DNA from: Lachnospira sp900551945
GTDB lineage: Bacteria > Bacillota > Clostridia > Lachnospirales > Lachnospiraceae
Assembly (NCBI GenBank): GCA_048380335.1
Contig: DBFCCI010000028.1
Span: 1-49,456 of the forward strand
Direction of reading: 5' to 3'
Length of the DNA: 49,456 nucleotides
How positions within the stretch are numbered: the stretch's first letter is position 1; each line of letters begins with the position of its first letter. The notes under the pieces were generated by a model, which saw nothing but the letters and a program-made list of their open reading frames with translations, ran no database searches and was not told the DNA's origin. This document shows, piece after piece, positions 18,318 to 27,542 of this stretch. A program made the position numbers and the translations under genes.

Positions 18318-19430
18318 TTATACTGTTTCTAATCCAAATTGATACTTATATAGATAATGTTCTCTATTATATAATTGTTCTTTATTTTTTGTTTTATCTA
18401 CTTCTAATATTACATCATAACGAAATGTATTAATTTCATTTTTAATTATTCCTATTTTATCACTAACAATAACTCTACTTACTTCATCAAATATATTTGC
18501 TATATCTTTCCAATATTCACGAGGAACAAACAATTCATGCGAAAAATCCTTTTTATAACGCACACCTGGATTTTCTTTGGCATATCTATATACTGAACTT
18601 CTATATGACTCTTTTTTTGCTAAATCAAATACATCTGCAAATAATATTACACCTTTTTCATCAATTGTTTCAATACACTTCTCAACTACTTTTCTAAGAT
18701 AATTATATCCACTAAAATATTCTGTAACTGAACTCATTAATATTATATTATACTTTTGGTTAATCTTATCAATTTCATCTGCTGCACATTGAAATAAATT
18801 GATGTTATTAATATTTTTTTCAGATGCCATATTTCTTAATTTATCTAATACAATATTCGAAATATCACAACCGTCATATTGCTTACATAAAGGCGCAATA
18901 TTAAAAGCTAACATTCCTGAACCAACTCCAACTTCTAACACCTTTGTCTTACTTGTGATATATGGCATTAATTTTATTTTACTATTATTTACATAATCAT
19001 CTAATTCTTCTTTTGTAAATTGCCTATTATCATAACTATTAAACCAACCTGACATTGCCGGTTGAGTTTCTGTATTATTTGCTTGTACATCCCACAACAA
19101 CTTGTCTTTGAATGTAACCTTTTCTTCTATTTGATAAGGCATTTTTGTATCAACATAATAAACACCTTTTACATTTTCACACTCCCATATTAATCTATTA
19201 ACAATATACATATAAGCTGATTTTGCAATGAGCAGTACATTATTTTTAATATCACTAATATTCTTTCTTAACATTTTATACTGTTCACTATCATATTTTA
19301 AGTGTTCATTTATTAAAATCGTTTCTGAATATAACTCATCTGTATCTTCTAATAGTTCAGTCAAAAAAACTACTTTTTTAGCTCCTGATTTTTTCATTGC
19401 CTTGTTGATAAAATAAACATTTTTACTCAT
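18318..19430 (-). CDS. SAM-dependent methyltransferase resembling NRPS-embedded methyltransferase domains
   Basis: About 370 residues from ATG at 19430, chosen because AAGGAG lies 9 nt upstream; an in-frame ATG at 19451 overlaps that site's 5' side. Residues 1-125 are an unrecognised region. Then comes WFNSYDNRQFTKEELDDYV and the class I motif VLEVGVGSGML with acidic post-I residue (DGCDIS), ILMSSVTEYF and a downstream ILFADVFDL. The W-x-S-Y...F/I lead-in is typical of N- or C-methyltransferase domains embedded in non-ribosomal peptide synthetases, yet no adenylation or carrier domain is present here. Substrate unknown. Confidence 0.72.
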   Translation of the reverse strand: MSKNVYFINKAMKKSGAKKVVFLTELLEDTDELYSETILINEHLKYDSEQYKMLRKNISDIKNNVLLIAKSAYMYIVNRLIWECENVKGVYYVDTKMPYQIEEKVTFKDKLLWDVQANNTETQPAMSGWFNSYDNRQFTKEELDDYVNNSKIKLMPYITSKTKVLEVGVGSGMLAFNIAPLCKQYDGCDISNIVLDKLRNMASEKNINNINLFQCAADEIDKINQKYNIILMSSVTEYFSGYNYLRKVVEKCIETIDEKGVILFADVFDLAKKESYRSSVYRYAKENPGVRYKKDFSHELFVPREYWKDIANIFDEVSRVIVSDKIGIIKNEINTFRYDVILEVDKTKNKEQLYNREHYLYKYQFGLETV

Positions 19431-19637
19431 AGATAATTTCTCCTTTTCCATGCAAAATAATAAATTTCCAATTTTAAAATGTCCGATTTTTTCAATTTAA
19501 CCGTGAAATTTTTTAATATGTAATCTAATAACTTAAGTTTAATATTATTTTATTGTAATGTTTTTTATTATTCCAATACTTTATGCGAATGTGGTGTCAT
19601 ACAAATTCTGAATAACTTAATTTTCCAATTATCATAA

Positions 19638-19712
19638 CCTATGCAAGTACAAACTTCGGCTCATCATTCACATAAATAACTGTAACATTAAAGTTAAGTT
19701 TAAGGTCAATAC
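19638..19712 (-). repeat. dispersed hairpin family D, degenerate copy D3
   Basis: On the minus strand the unit reads TTATTTATGTGAATGATGAG then CCGAAGTTTGTACTTGCATA, a diverged match to D1 and D2. The preceding CTTTAATGTTACAG matches the right half of the D2 stem, but its partner arm has decayed. Confidence 0.55.
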
Positions 19713-19767
19713 TATAAAAACAACTTTCTAACTTCATTAAAGCAAATATTAACAATCCATTTATATT

Positions 19768-19803
19768 AAAATATGGTGCAAGCAAACTACTTACACCATA
19801 TTT
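19768..19803 (-). terminator. terminator downstream of the truncated reductase
   Basis: On the minus strand AAATATGGTG pairs with CACCATATTT, with inner TAAG/CTTG, followed by TTAATAT. It lies 61 nt after the aldo/keto reductase fragment and may be that gene's original terminator. Confidence 0.75.
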
Positions 19804-19863
19804 ACATTAATTATTAACTTAATAAAAATATATTTACACTTGTCTATCATTTAAGTCATATTT

Positions 19864-20145
19864 TTATAAATATATTCTTACATATGACTTTTTAGCTTCT
19901 TCATAACCATAATGCTCTAACCAAACCTTTGTTGTAAGGAAAATTTCTTCTCTTGGCACTCCCGACTTTTCAATTGCACTACCAACTTCTTCTTCATTAA
20001 AATAACTTTGAGCAGTATCTATTGACCTGTATCCAACCTTAAGTGCGTCAAGCACACATCTTTCACATTCTTCCTTTGTAACCTGATAAACTCCATAACC
20101 TAAAATAGGCATTTTAACTACATTATTTAATGTTACATATTCCAT
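19864..20145 (-). pseudogene. truncated aldo/keto reductase
   Basis: Only 93 residues remain of a family that is normally about 280. The N-terminal third is intact: LGYGVYQV, YRSIDTAQSYFNEEEVG (catalytic Asp and Tyr) and TKVWLEHYGYEEA (catalytic Lys). The frame then runs into unrelated residues and a stop. The remaining barrel, including the NADPH site, is not found downstream in any frame I checked, so the 3' two thirds are deleted. AGGAG is still present upstream. It follows the broken ferredoxin gene by 27 nt. Confidence 0.85.
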
Positions 20146-20172
20146 TTTTATTTTCTCCTATTTATTATTAAT

Positions 20173-20629
20173 TTAAAAATTCAACTGATTATTTGCGTCA
20201 ATAATTTCACAAATACTTATATTGTTATTTCTATATCTTGCTTTTTTATTTTTCTCTGGCATATTAAGTTGAATTGCCATCATAGGACACGCATGGATAC
20301 ACGCCATACAACTAATGCACCCATTAGAGTTCCAAACACTCTTATTATTTTTCATTAGTAAAACAATTCTTAGGACATATCTTTGTGCAGATTTCACAAC
20401 CTATGCACTCGTCTGTAATTCTATACATGTTAGGTGATTTAGCCTTTAATACCTTTTCCATTTTATCTAAATATTCTTGATGCGCTTCTTTATCTTTTTG
20501 AGTAACTGGTGAAATGTATTCTCTTTTCTTATCTATGTCACTTTTAATTTGCTTTAGCTGTCCTTCAACATTTTTATCCATTGCTCTTTGTTCATTCATA
20601 TCAAAGTTAGGTAAAAAATTATCAACCAT
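20173..20629 (-). pseudogene. truncated, frameshifted EFR1-type 4Fe-4S ferredoxin
   Basis: Two overlapping frames together give the C-terminal half of an EFR1-family (flavodoxin plus ferredoxin) protein. Frame one (20629-20345) ends with cluster motif CIGCEICTKICPKNC. Frame two (from 20397) carries CISCMACIHACPMMAIQ. The switch lies near 20345-20355 at an A-rich run (TAATGAAAAATAATAAG), consistent with a single-base indel. The N-terminal flavodoxin domain of about 150 residues is missing. There is no ribosome binding site at 20629, and only 29 bp separate it from the LysR start, so the promoter is probably gone too. Confidence 0.82.
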
Positions 20630-20658
20630 TAATAAAATTTATACTGGGAGATTGTAAA

Positions 20659-21495
20659 ATGATTGAATTATATGAGCTGCGTCAATTTGTAACCTTTGCC
20701 GATACTGGTACATTATCAGATACTGCAAAAATACTACATCTATCACAACCTGCACTTAGCAGAAATATGAAGAAATTAGAAGATGATATTGGAATTGCTC
20801 TTTTTGATAGAAAGAAAAACAAACTTGAATTAAATAAAAACGGTGAATATGTATTACACTTAGCTAGAAATATTTTAGAAAATGCCGACTCACTCATCAT
20901 AAAAGCTCGTGACTTCGACAGACGAAATCGTACCATTACACTTGGTATCTGCGCCCCTGCACCAGTGTGGTCACTTGCTCCGTTAATAGCAAATAGTTTT
21001 TCTCATATGTCACTACAAACAGAAATGGATACTACTGACAGACTTTTTAATGACCTTAATAATAATGTCTATGAATTAATCGCAACTTATGAAAAGCCTG
21101 TTGGTGAGCAATATTTTTTTAAAGAATGTGGAACAGAAACTCTTATGTTTTCACTTCCTAAAAAGCACAAATACGTAAAACGTAAAAGCCTAACCTTTGA
21201 AGAAATGAATGGAGAAAATATGTTACTTATGTCTGATATAGGTTTTTGGTCTTTTGTCAAAAACAAAATGCCTGACTCACGTTTTCTTACTCAAACCGAC
21301 CGCTTTAGCTTTAACGAATTAATTCAAGCTTCGTCACTTCCTTCATTTGTTACAAATCTTACTGAAAAACATAGGAAAGTAAATACTAATCGTGTTAATA
21401 TTCCAATATCAGATAAAGAAGCTACTGTGACGTATTATTTAGTTTGCAAGGCAGAAAGGAAAAAAGATTTTAAAATGTTATTTGCTTCACTATAA
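20659..21495 (+). CDS. LysR-family transcriptional regulator
   Basis: 278 residues. The N-terminal winged helix-turn-helix (about 1-60) reads LRQFVTFADTGTLSDTAKIL then LSQPALSRNMKKLEDDIG, typical for LysR. The remainder is a substrate-binding-like effector domain. GGGAG precedes the ATG. LysR genes usually control a divergent neighbour. Here that neighbour is the decayed ferredoxin/reductase pair, so its original target may be lost. It could also act on citC, 100 bp downstream. Confidence 0.93.
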   Translation: MIELYELRQFVTFADTGTLSDTAKILHLSQPALSRNMKKLEDDIGIALFDRKKNKLELNKNGEYVLHLARNILENADSLIIKARDFDRRNRTITLGICAPAPVWSLAPLIANSFSHMSLQTEMDTTDRLFNDLNNNVYELIATYEKPVGEQYFFKECGTETLMFSLPKKHKYVKRKSLTFEEMNGENMLLMSDIGFWSFVKNKMPDSRFLTQTDRFSFNELIQASSLPSFVTNLTEKHRKVNTNRVNIPISDKEATVTYYLVCKAERKKDFKMLFASL

Positions 21496-21595
21496 TTAAA
21501 TTTATATTACAATCTTATTATATTTACTTTGACTATTATTTCATAGTAAAATAAGCTAACTAAATACTTTTAAAACATAGAAAAGGAGAACTTAA

Positions 21596-22645
21596 ATGTC
21601 AGATTATACTATTTCCAAAATATATCCAAATGATAACTTTGCAAATAAGCAAATTGATAAATTACTTAACGAAGAAGGTATAAGACGAGATAAAAACCTT
21701 GACTACACTTGCGGTATGTATGACGATGATATGAACATTATTGCAACGGGTAGTCTTTTTGGTAATACACTTAGATGTATGGCAGTTAGCCACCTACATC
21801 AAGGTGAAGGACTTATGAATGAAATTGTTACACATTTAATGGAGATACAATTTGAAAGAGGCAATACACATTTATTCCTTTATACAAAATGTAATACTGC
21901 CAAGTTTTTTGGTGACTTAGGCTTTTATGAAATTGCGACAATATCAGACAATCTCGTTTTTATGGAAAATAAAAAAAATGGTTTTTCAGATTATTTAAAC
22001 AATCTTAAAACCTCTGACACTGATAACGCAAAAAATATTGCAGCTATTGTAATGAATGCCAACCCTTTCACAAATGGTCATCTTCATTTAGTAGAAAAAG
22101 CTGCTGCTGAAAATGACCTTGTACATCTTTTTATGGTCAGTGAAGACGCAAGCCTAATTCCATATTCAGTCCGTAAACAATTAATTATAGAAGGTACTTC
22201 TCACTTACCTAATATTTGTTATCACGATAGTGGGCCTTATATCATTAGCAACGCCACTTTCCCAAGCTATTTTCAAAAAGACGAAGCAACCGTTATAAAT
22301 GGACACGCACTCCTTGACATAACAATATTCAAATCAATTGCAAATACACTACACATTACTAGACGATATGTAGGCGAAGAACCAACAAGCGAATTAACCG
22401 GAATATACAATAAAATAATGGCAAGCGAACTCCCAAAGTCAAATATAGAATGTATAATCGTACCAAGAAAAGAATACGAAAGCACCCCAATCAGTGCCTC
22501 AACCGTACGCCAAGCCATTCACGACAACAACATAGAACAAATAAAACCCCTAGTCCCACCTACAACCTACACCTTCTTCACCAGCCCAGAAGCAACCGAA
22601 ATAATACAAAAAATACAACAAGAAACCAACGTAATTCACTACTAA
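21596..22645 (+). CDS. citC: [citrate (pro-3S)-lyase] ligase
   Basis: 349 residues; AAAGGAG precedes the ATG. It acetylates the prosthetic group of citrate lyase acyl carrier protein, using acetate and ATP. The N-terminal part (about 1-125) is a GNAT-like domain (HLHQGEGLMNEIVTHLME). The C-terminal nucleotidyltransferase has MNANPFTNGHLHLVEKAA (the HxGH-type motif) and the later STVRQAI motif. No citD, citE, citF, citG or citX occurs in the window, so the gene is an orphan here. Codon use is like its neighbours. Confidence 0.92.
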   Translation: MSDYTISKIYPNDNFANKQIDKLLNEEGIRRDKNLDYTCGMYDDDMNIIATGSLFGNTLRCMAVSHLHQGEGLMNEIVTHLMEIQFERGNTHLFLYTKCNTAKFFGDLGFYEIATISDNLVFMENKKNGFSDYLNNLKTSDTDNAKNIAAIVMNANPFTNGHLHLVEKAAAENDLVHLFMVSEDASLIPYSVRKQLIIEGTSHLPNICYHDSGPYIISNATFPSYFQKDEATVINGHALLDITIFKSIANTLHITRRYVGEEPTSELTGIYNKIMASELPKSNIECIIVPRKEYESTPISASTVRQAIHDNNIEQIKPLVPPTTYTFFTSPEATEIIQKIQQETNVIHY

Positions 22646-22672
22646 ATTTTAAATATAAAGTATGGCAGTAAC

Positions 22673-22800
22673 TTATGGTAAATGTTATTAATTCTCATTT
22701 GCTCTATCATCTAACTTCAATGATGACCCGACAACGTCGGGTCGAGCAACCAGCGACACAATGTCACATTGGTTGCGGTCACGTTAGTAGCCATTTCATT
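22673..22800. repeat. foldback element family B, degenerate copy B2-prime
   Basis: The core (22720-22795) keeps TGATGACCCGAC-AACG-TCGGGTC and GCAACCAGCGACACAATGTC...TTGGTTGCGGTCACGTT. The left arm (from about 22673, ATGGTAAATGTTATTAATTC) is a diverged version of that in B2. The right arm is absent, apparently lost where copy B2 begins. Confidence 0.7.
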
Positions 22801-22822
22801 CCACACTAACTCAACAAAAATA

Positions 22823-23038
22823 GGAAGTATGTCGGTAATTTTGTAGTATATGGTAAAGGCTTAGTAGTTCTTAGTTGGGCTGTATAAAATCAGTGATGAC
22901 CGCACACGACGTGCGGTCAAGCAACCAGCGACACGACGTCGCATTGGTTGCGTTCACGTTCGTAGTCATTACCTACTCAGCACAACTTAGAACTACTTAG
23001 CCTTTATCCATCAACTACAAAATTACCGACATACTTCC
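22823..23038. repeat. foldback element family B, copy B2
   Basis: 216 bp. Arms of about 60 nt run inward from GGAAGTATGTCGGTAATTTT. Core hairpins are GACCGCAC-ACGAC-GTGCGGTC, and GCGAC-ACGAC-GTCGC inside GCAACCA/TTGGTTGC. The inner arm mismatches fall at the same positions as in B3. It ends 11 nt from the stop codon of the SseB-like gene. Confidence 0.9.
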
Positions 23039-23049
23039 CATTAATTCCA

Positions 23050-24006
23050 CTACCCTATTCGCTTCATAAGCTCTGCCTTCATATAATAACTTATCCCAAG
23101 ACAATTAATAATTATCCCCGAAGCTCCAAGTTCATTAATCAACTCTTTAAGCTCACTAAACTTATAAAGCATATTTTCATGGTGTCCTTCATAACATTTA
23201 TCCATTTCAAAACCGTCAGTAAATACAGGAACAGCAATAATCTTTTCTCCTTCTTTTTTATCCTTAATCTTATCTGTAAGGTCAATAAATGGGTGAGATA
23301 TTTCTATTTGTTCATCAGTTTCTTCCTTAATACAAGGTACCATATATTCAGCATTAGACATAGCCACAAGCATAGCATCTTCACGAGTCTTTAAAACATC
23401 TTTTCGTGGTTCAACCTTGCCTTGCTTTCTAAATTCTTGAAAGAAATTAATCATAGTCTGTTGAAGACCTGGATTAGTCATATATTCATCGTTAAAAAAT
23501 TCACTATAATCAAAAAATTCTTCTCTTGCTACTACAAATGGCGGCTGACCTTTTCCATTTATAAATCTTATATTTTTATAACCATTTCTGTACATATGTG
23601 CAATTTCAGTTTTAAAAAGCTCTGCGTCAACCTTTTCAAAATGTGCCGTAAATCCAATATCTTCAAGTTGCTTTTCAACCTGTGTATGATTAGTATAATC
23701 ATATAATATAACTATATCCTTATCTACCATATATGGATATCCCGTTGTTTCACAATATACAATCCAAAGTTGCTCTGTATTCTTAATCTTTTCAATAACT
23801 ATTGGTCTATATTTTTTAAGCACAGCATTAAAATAACCTGAGTCATTAACATTATTCTTCTCATCTGCTGCCTTTATACAATCTGGAAGTAACTGTGTAA
23901 CCACTTCAATATTTTCACCCACAGATATTCTATCCATAATACCCGCACCATTATCTTCATCTTGTGTAATATGTCTTAATAAATCTTGTGCTCGTCTTGC
24001 GTTCAT
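23050..24006 (-). CDS. SseB-family protein
   Basis: 318 residues. The C-terminal third matches SseB-type domains: AMLVAMSNAEYMVP, IAVPVFTDGFEMDK and a FSELKELINELGASGIIINC segment. The N-terminal part (1 to about 190) is not recognised; it contains the mixed-charge segments VILYDYTNHTQVEKQLEDIG and YRNGYKNIRFINGKG. SseB domains are found in bacterial proteins of unknown activity, including a serine-sensitivity enhancer. No signal or membrane segment is seen, so it is probably cytoplasmic. It stands alone between two foldback elements. Confidence 0.75.
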   Translation of the reverse strand: MNARRAQDLLRHITQDEDNGAGIMDRISVGENIEVVTQLLPDCIKAADEKNNVNDSGYFNAVLKKYRPIVIEKIKNTEQLWIVYCETTGYPYMVDKDIVILYDYTNHTQVEKQLEDIGFTAHFEKVDAELFKTEIAHMYRNGYKNIRFINGKGQPPFVVAREEFFDYSEFFNDEYMTNPGLQQTMINFFQEFRKQGKVEPRKDVLKTREDAMLVAMSNAEYMVPCIKEETDEQIEISHPFIDLTDKIKDKKEGEKIIAVPVFTDGFEMDKCYEGHHENMLYKFSELKELINELGASGIIINCLGISYYMKAELMKRIG

Positions 24007-24241
24007 AACTTATAACCTTCCCAATTCAATAATAATAAATATACATACTACAATACCATAAATCCCCCCTTCTCGCAACATCTACCTAAAATTCTCTCCA
24101 CACTCCCACAAAATCAGCCATAAGCACAACACTATAAAAAAACTTTCCCATCAAACCACTATGGTTATATCATATTTCCTTTATACCATTAAACACTCCA
24201 CTTCCAACTCAACGTGGCTATGCGGGGTAAACGAAATGTGA

Positions 24242-24394
24242 GATATTAGGATTATATTAACAATAAATGCACCATTTAAAGAACAACCGCCTATATTTGT
24301 ATGACAGTAGCGAACACACTTGTTCGATAATGGCATACAAATATAGACGGTTGTACTTTCACTGGTGTGTGCATGTTAATATAATCCTAATATC
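24242..24394. repeat. foldback element family A, copy A4
   Basis: 153 bp with perfect 21-bp outer arms (GATATTAGGATTATATTAAC and its complement). It has the shared core TGCACCATTTAAAGAACA, GCGAACA...TGTTCG and TGTACTTTCACTGGTGTGTG. It ends 17 nt from the stop of the metal transporter gene. The remaining 24007-24241 is AT-rich with no gene seen. Confidence 0.9.
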
Positions 24395-24411
24395 GTCCGT
24401 TTGCCAATAAA

Positions 24412-25272
24412 CTAAAGCACCATAGCCACCAAATCAATCACAATACCACAAAATGCCCCAATAACATAAAGCAATCCAAGTATTTGCAAACTCTCCTTAA
24501 CATCACGATTTTCCTTAAATAATACAAGCACGCCAACGCCTGCCCCTGCAAGAAGTCCTGCCATCATAGCTCCAATTGACATAACTCCATTAAGATAAAG
24601 CTGAGTAAGTACAACAGAAGCTGCACAGTTAGGAATTAATCCCACAAGCGTAGCTATCAAAGGTGCAATAATTGGTCTGTTAAGAATAACATTTCCAAGA
24701 GTTTCTTCACCAATAAAATAAATAATAGTATTAAGTATAAAAGATATAATTACAATGTAAACAAATATTGTAATAGTATGTTTAAGTGATGACTTAACAA
24801 TACTTTTTTCACAGTGACAATGGTCATGTTCACACATGCCTTCAATATTAACTTTAATTTCTTTAATAACAGGCTTTTTAAATGTTCTAACAAGAAAATC
24901 AATTAAAAATCCCATTGCCATACCAATAACAACTTTTGCTAAAAGTACCTTGACAATAAGACTAACTCCTGCCTGCTCAGAGATAAACACAGGTAACATC
25001 TCATCCGATGTTGAAAGGTATATAGCAATAAGAGTTCCTAATGTAATAACTCTACCTGCATACAGATTAGATGCTGCTGCCGAAAATCCGCACTGTGGAA
25101 ACACACCAAGTATCGCTCCAAAAAATGGGCCTGCTTTTCCAGAGTTTCTTATAATTCTTTTAGTCTTATTACTCGTTCTATGCTCAAGGTATTCCATTGC
25201 AAGATAAGTAAGAAATAAAAATGGTAATAGCTTAACACTATCTAGTAATGTGTCTTCAATAACTTCTAACAC
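24412..25272 (-). CDS. putative metal exporter, PF11449 (ArsP_2 / putative manganese transporter) type
   Basis: 286 residues with about eight to ten hydrophobic helices in two similar halves. Each half carries a cysteine motif, GVFPQCGFSAAASNLY and GLIPNCAASVVLTQLY, typical of the family. A loop between the halves is rich in metal ligands (CEHDHCHCEK). It probably exports a heavy metal or manganese; the substrate is inferred from family annotation only. The start is GTG at 25272 with AGGCGG upstream. It stands alone. Confidence 0.85.
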   Translation of the reverse strand: MLEVIEDTLLDSVKLLPFLFLTYLAMEYLEHRTSNKTKRIIRNSGKAGPFFGAILGVFPQCGFSAAASNLYAGRVITLGTLIAIYLSTSDEMLPVFISEQAGVSLIVKVLLAKVVIGMAMGFLIDFLVRTFKKPVIKEIKVNIEGMCEHDHCHCEKSIVKSSLKHTITIFVYIVIISFILNTIIYFIGEETLGNVILNRPIIAPLIATLVGLIPNCAASVVLTQLYLNGVMSIGAMMAGLLAGAGVGVLVLFKENRDVKESLQILGLLYVIGAFCGIVIDLVAMVL

Positions 25273-25455
25273 TTTTAATTACCGCCTTTCTAGCTTCTAA
25301 ATCTAGCTTATAATTTTCACAAGACGATATTATACTTGAAAACAAAAAATAAAGCAAGACTTTTATTTATATTCTTTTCATATTACTATCTATTCATATG
25401 TTCATAAATAAATTCTTTTATATTTCAAAAACTTTCTTCCACGACCTTTAACTTC

Positions 25456-26637
25456 TTATCTTGAATACATAATCCTTTCACTGTTAAACATTTTTGTAAG
25501 AAGAAATACAAATACACCTCCGCATACAATATTAGCTACAACAGTTACAACTATTTGCATTATATTAGCTGAAAATGAAAATATTCCTATCATACTCTGC
25601 ACACTGTTATAAAGTGGTATCAAATACCAGTAAATATCCGTTTTTGCACCATTTCCAAACATCGCAGTAATACCTATTACCATTACAATTATCATAAGTG
25701 GTGATACTAAAGTTCCCGCTTCTTTTACTGACTTTGCATAAGCTGAAATTACTGAAATCAACGAAATTATAACAATAACTGAACTTATAATTACTAAAAG
25801 CAACATTATGTAATCACCAACACCATACACATTTGCACTTACATCTGATACACCATCAGCCTTAAGTAACTTAGGAAGTGAAAGCGCTACTCCGACAAAG
25901 CTTGAACAAGCACTAAGAACTGCGATTACACTAAGGCTTACAATTTTTCCCAACGCAAGCTGTGACCTTTTTATAGGAGTTACTAGAATAGTTGTAAGTG
26001 TACCTCTTTCCTTTTCTCCTGCAATTGCTTCTGGTGCAAATGCCATACAGCCACTAAAAGCTGTCATTAATAAAAGCATAGGAAATAACTGTGAAAATAT
26101 TTGTGCTGTACTATCTTTATCAGAAGCTAAGTCATACTTAACTTGTGTATCAGCATTTACATCAAATTTGTTAATCATACTACTTTCATATTGATTAAGA
26201 AATGTAGTTATAGAAACATACGCCATGCTAGACTCTTTTTTTGAAGAATTATAATATATTTCAATCTGCGGTGCTTGTTTTGTCGATGTTAATTTATCAT
26301 ATTCAGCAACTTCACTGTCGAAATTTTCTGAAAAAATAACTATTATATCTTTGTCTTTATCTTCGATATTCTTTTTCATATCATCAATTGAAGTAACATT
26401 TTCATACTCCAAATTCAGCTCATCAAAAGCTGACTTTAAAGCCACTGGCATATTTACCACATAAGCACTTATCTTATAATCACTTTCAATATTACTTGCT
26501 GACTTTCCTGCTTCTCCCATAAATGAATACAACACATATATCATAAGCCCCGGAAGAATAACTGTTGAAAATAATAATCTTTTATCATGGAAAAATCTAA
26601 AAAATTCCTTTTTTGCTATTGTAATTATATTATCCAT
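25456..26637 (-). CDS. natB: ABC-2 type permease, NatB-like
   Basis: 393 residues from the ATG at 26637, which has AGGAGA upstream; longer frames begin without a site. One N-terminal helix (about 17-38), a large extracytoplasmic domain (about 40-190), then five or six helices. AIAGEKERGTLTTILVTPIKRSQ marks the ABC-2 family of sodium or drug exporters. It should pair with the ATPase just upstream. It is the last of six genes on this strand. Symbol assigned by similarity only. Confidence 0.87.
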   Translation of the reverse strand: MDNIITIAKKEFFRFFHDKRLLFSTVILPGLMIYVLYSFMGEAGKSASNIESDYKISAYVVNMPVALKSAFDELNLEYENVTSIDDMKKNIEDKDKDIIVIFSENFDSEVAEYDKLTSTKQAPQIEIYYNSSKKESSMAYVSITTFLNQYESSMINKFDVNADTQVKYDLASDKDSTAQIFSQLFPMLLLMTAFSGCMAFAPEAIAGEKERGTLTTILVTPIKRSQLALGKIVSLSVIAVLSACSSFVGVALSLPKLLKADGVSDVSANVYGVGDYIMLLLVIISSVIVIISLISVISAYAKSVKEAGTLVSPLMIIVMVIGITAMFGNGAKTDIYWYLIPLYNSVQSMIGIFSFSANIMQIVVTVVANIVCGGVFVFLLTKMFNSERIMYSR

Positions 26638-26715
26638 AATTATCTCTCCTATCTTATTAAATACACAAACACTTTTGTATAAACAACTAAACAAAGTTTG
26701 CGCTTACACTAAACT

Positions 26716-26744
26716 ATGAGAAACCCGAAAAATACATTTCTCAT
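26716..26744 (-). terminator. short intercistronic hairpin between the natA- and natB-like genes
   Basis: ATGAGAAA pairs with TTTCTCAT around a 13-nt loop. It sits in the 117-bp gap before natB. It has no strong T-run, so it may attenuate or process the operon mRNA rather than end it. Confidence 0.4.
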
Positions 26745-26754
26745 AATTAAAAAG

Positions 26755-27522
26755 CTACTCTATAGCAAAGCCTAACTCCCCATATATTTTAAAGAAGCTG
26801 TCTTCTAATGAATTACCTTTCATAACATTTTCAAGAGTATCACACATTACCGTCTTTCCATCAATTATAATTGCAACTCTGTCACAGATTTTTTCTATCA
26901 AATCAAATATATGACTCGATATAATAATGCACTTGCCTTCATTTTTTAATTCACGCAGAAAGTTGACAACTATGCGCTCTGTAATTATATCAAGCCCATT
27001 AGTTGGCTCGTCAAATATAATAATATCAGGGTCATTTACAATAGAAATTACAAGTGAAATCTTCTGTTTCATACCCGTTGAAAGGTCAGCTACTTTTACC
27101 TCGGCAAATTTATCAATACCAAACTTCTCAAAAAGTAATTTTTTTCTTTGGGAAGCTTCATTTGTATCTATGCCATATAATTTTGAAAAATAATCATATA
27201 AGTAGTTAGGCGTAAAAAAATCTTCTAACTTTAACTCACTTGTAAGAAAGCCTATCTTCTTTCTGTAATTGTCAATATCTGTATAAATATCCTTGCCATC
27301 AAGTAATATCTGCCCTTGCTCTGGCTTTATAACTGTTGCAATCATTCTAAGTGTCGTAGTCTTACCTGCACCATTTGAGCCGAGTATACCAAGTATCTCA
27401 CCACTTTCAGCCTTAAAAGATACGTCTTTTACTGCAACTTTAATCTTTTCCGTTGTCTTTTCTATTTTTTGCTGTTTCTTTGACAGTTTAAATGTCTTTT
27501 TTAAGTTTCTAACTTCTAACAT
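26755..27522 (-). CDS. natA: ABC transporter ATP-binding protein, NatA-like
   Basis: 255 residues. Walker A is GSNGAGKTT, the signature is LSTGMKQKISL, Walker B is DIIIFDEPTNGLD, and the switch His is in IIISSHIF. It powers the NatB-like permease encoded next. It begins 20 nt after the preceding permease gene. Ion or drug specificity is not evident. Confidence 0.93.
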   Translation of the reverse strand: MLEVRNLKKTFKLSKKQQKIEKTTEKIKVAVKDVSFKAESGEILGILGSNGAGKTTTLRMIATVIKPEQGQILLDGKDIYTDIDNYRKKIGFLTSELKLEDFFTPNYLYDYFSKLYGIDTNEASQRKKLLFEKFGIDKFAEVKVADLSTGMKQKISLVISIVNDPDIIIFDEPTNGLDIITERIVVNFLRELKNEGKCIIISSHIFDLIEKICDRVAIIIDGKTVMCDTLENVMKGNSLEDSFFKIYGELGFAIE

Positions 27523-27542
27523 TTCAAAACCTCCCTTTTATT

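Larger units (their letters stand above)
19452..19863. other. intergenic region with repeat D3 and a terminator
   Basis: 412 bp of AT-rich DNA. It holds a terminator-like hairpin at 19768-19803 and degenerate repeat D3 at 19638-19712. The rest shows no ORF. Confidence 0.6.

Noticed and set aside
20173..20629. Two separate small ferredoxin genes
   Set aside because: The two frames join into one continuous EFR1-type C-terminus with one cluster motif in each, so a frameshift in a single gene is simpler.
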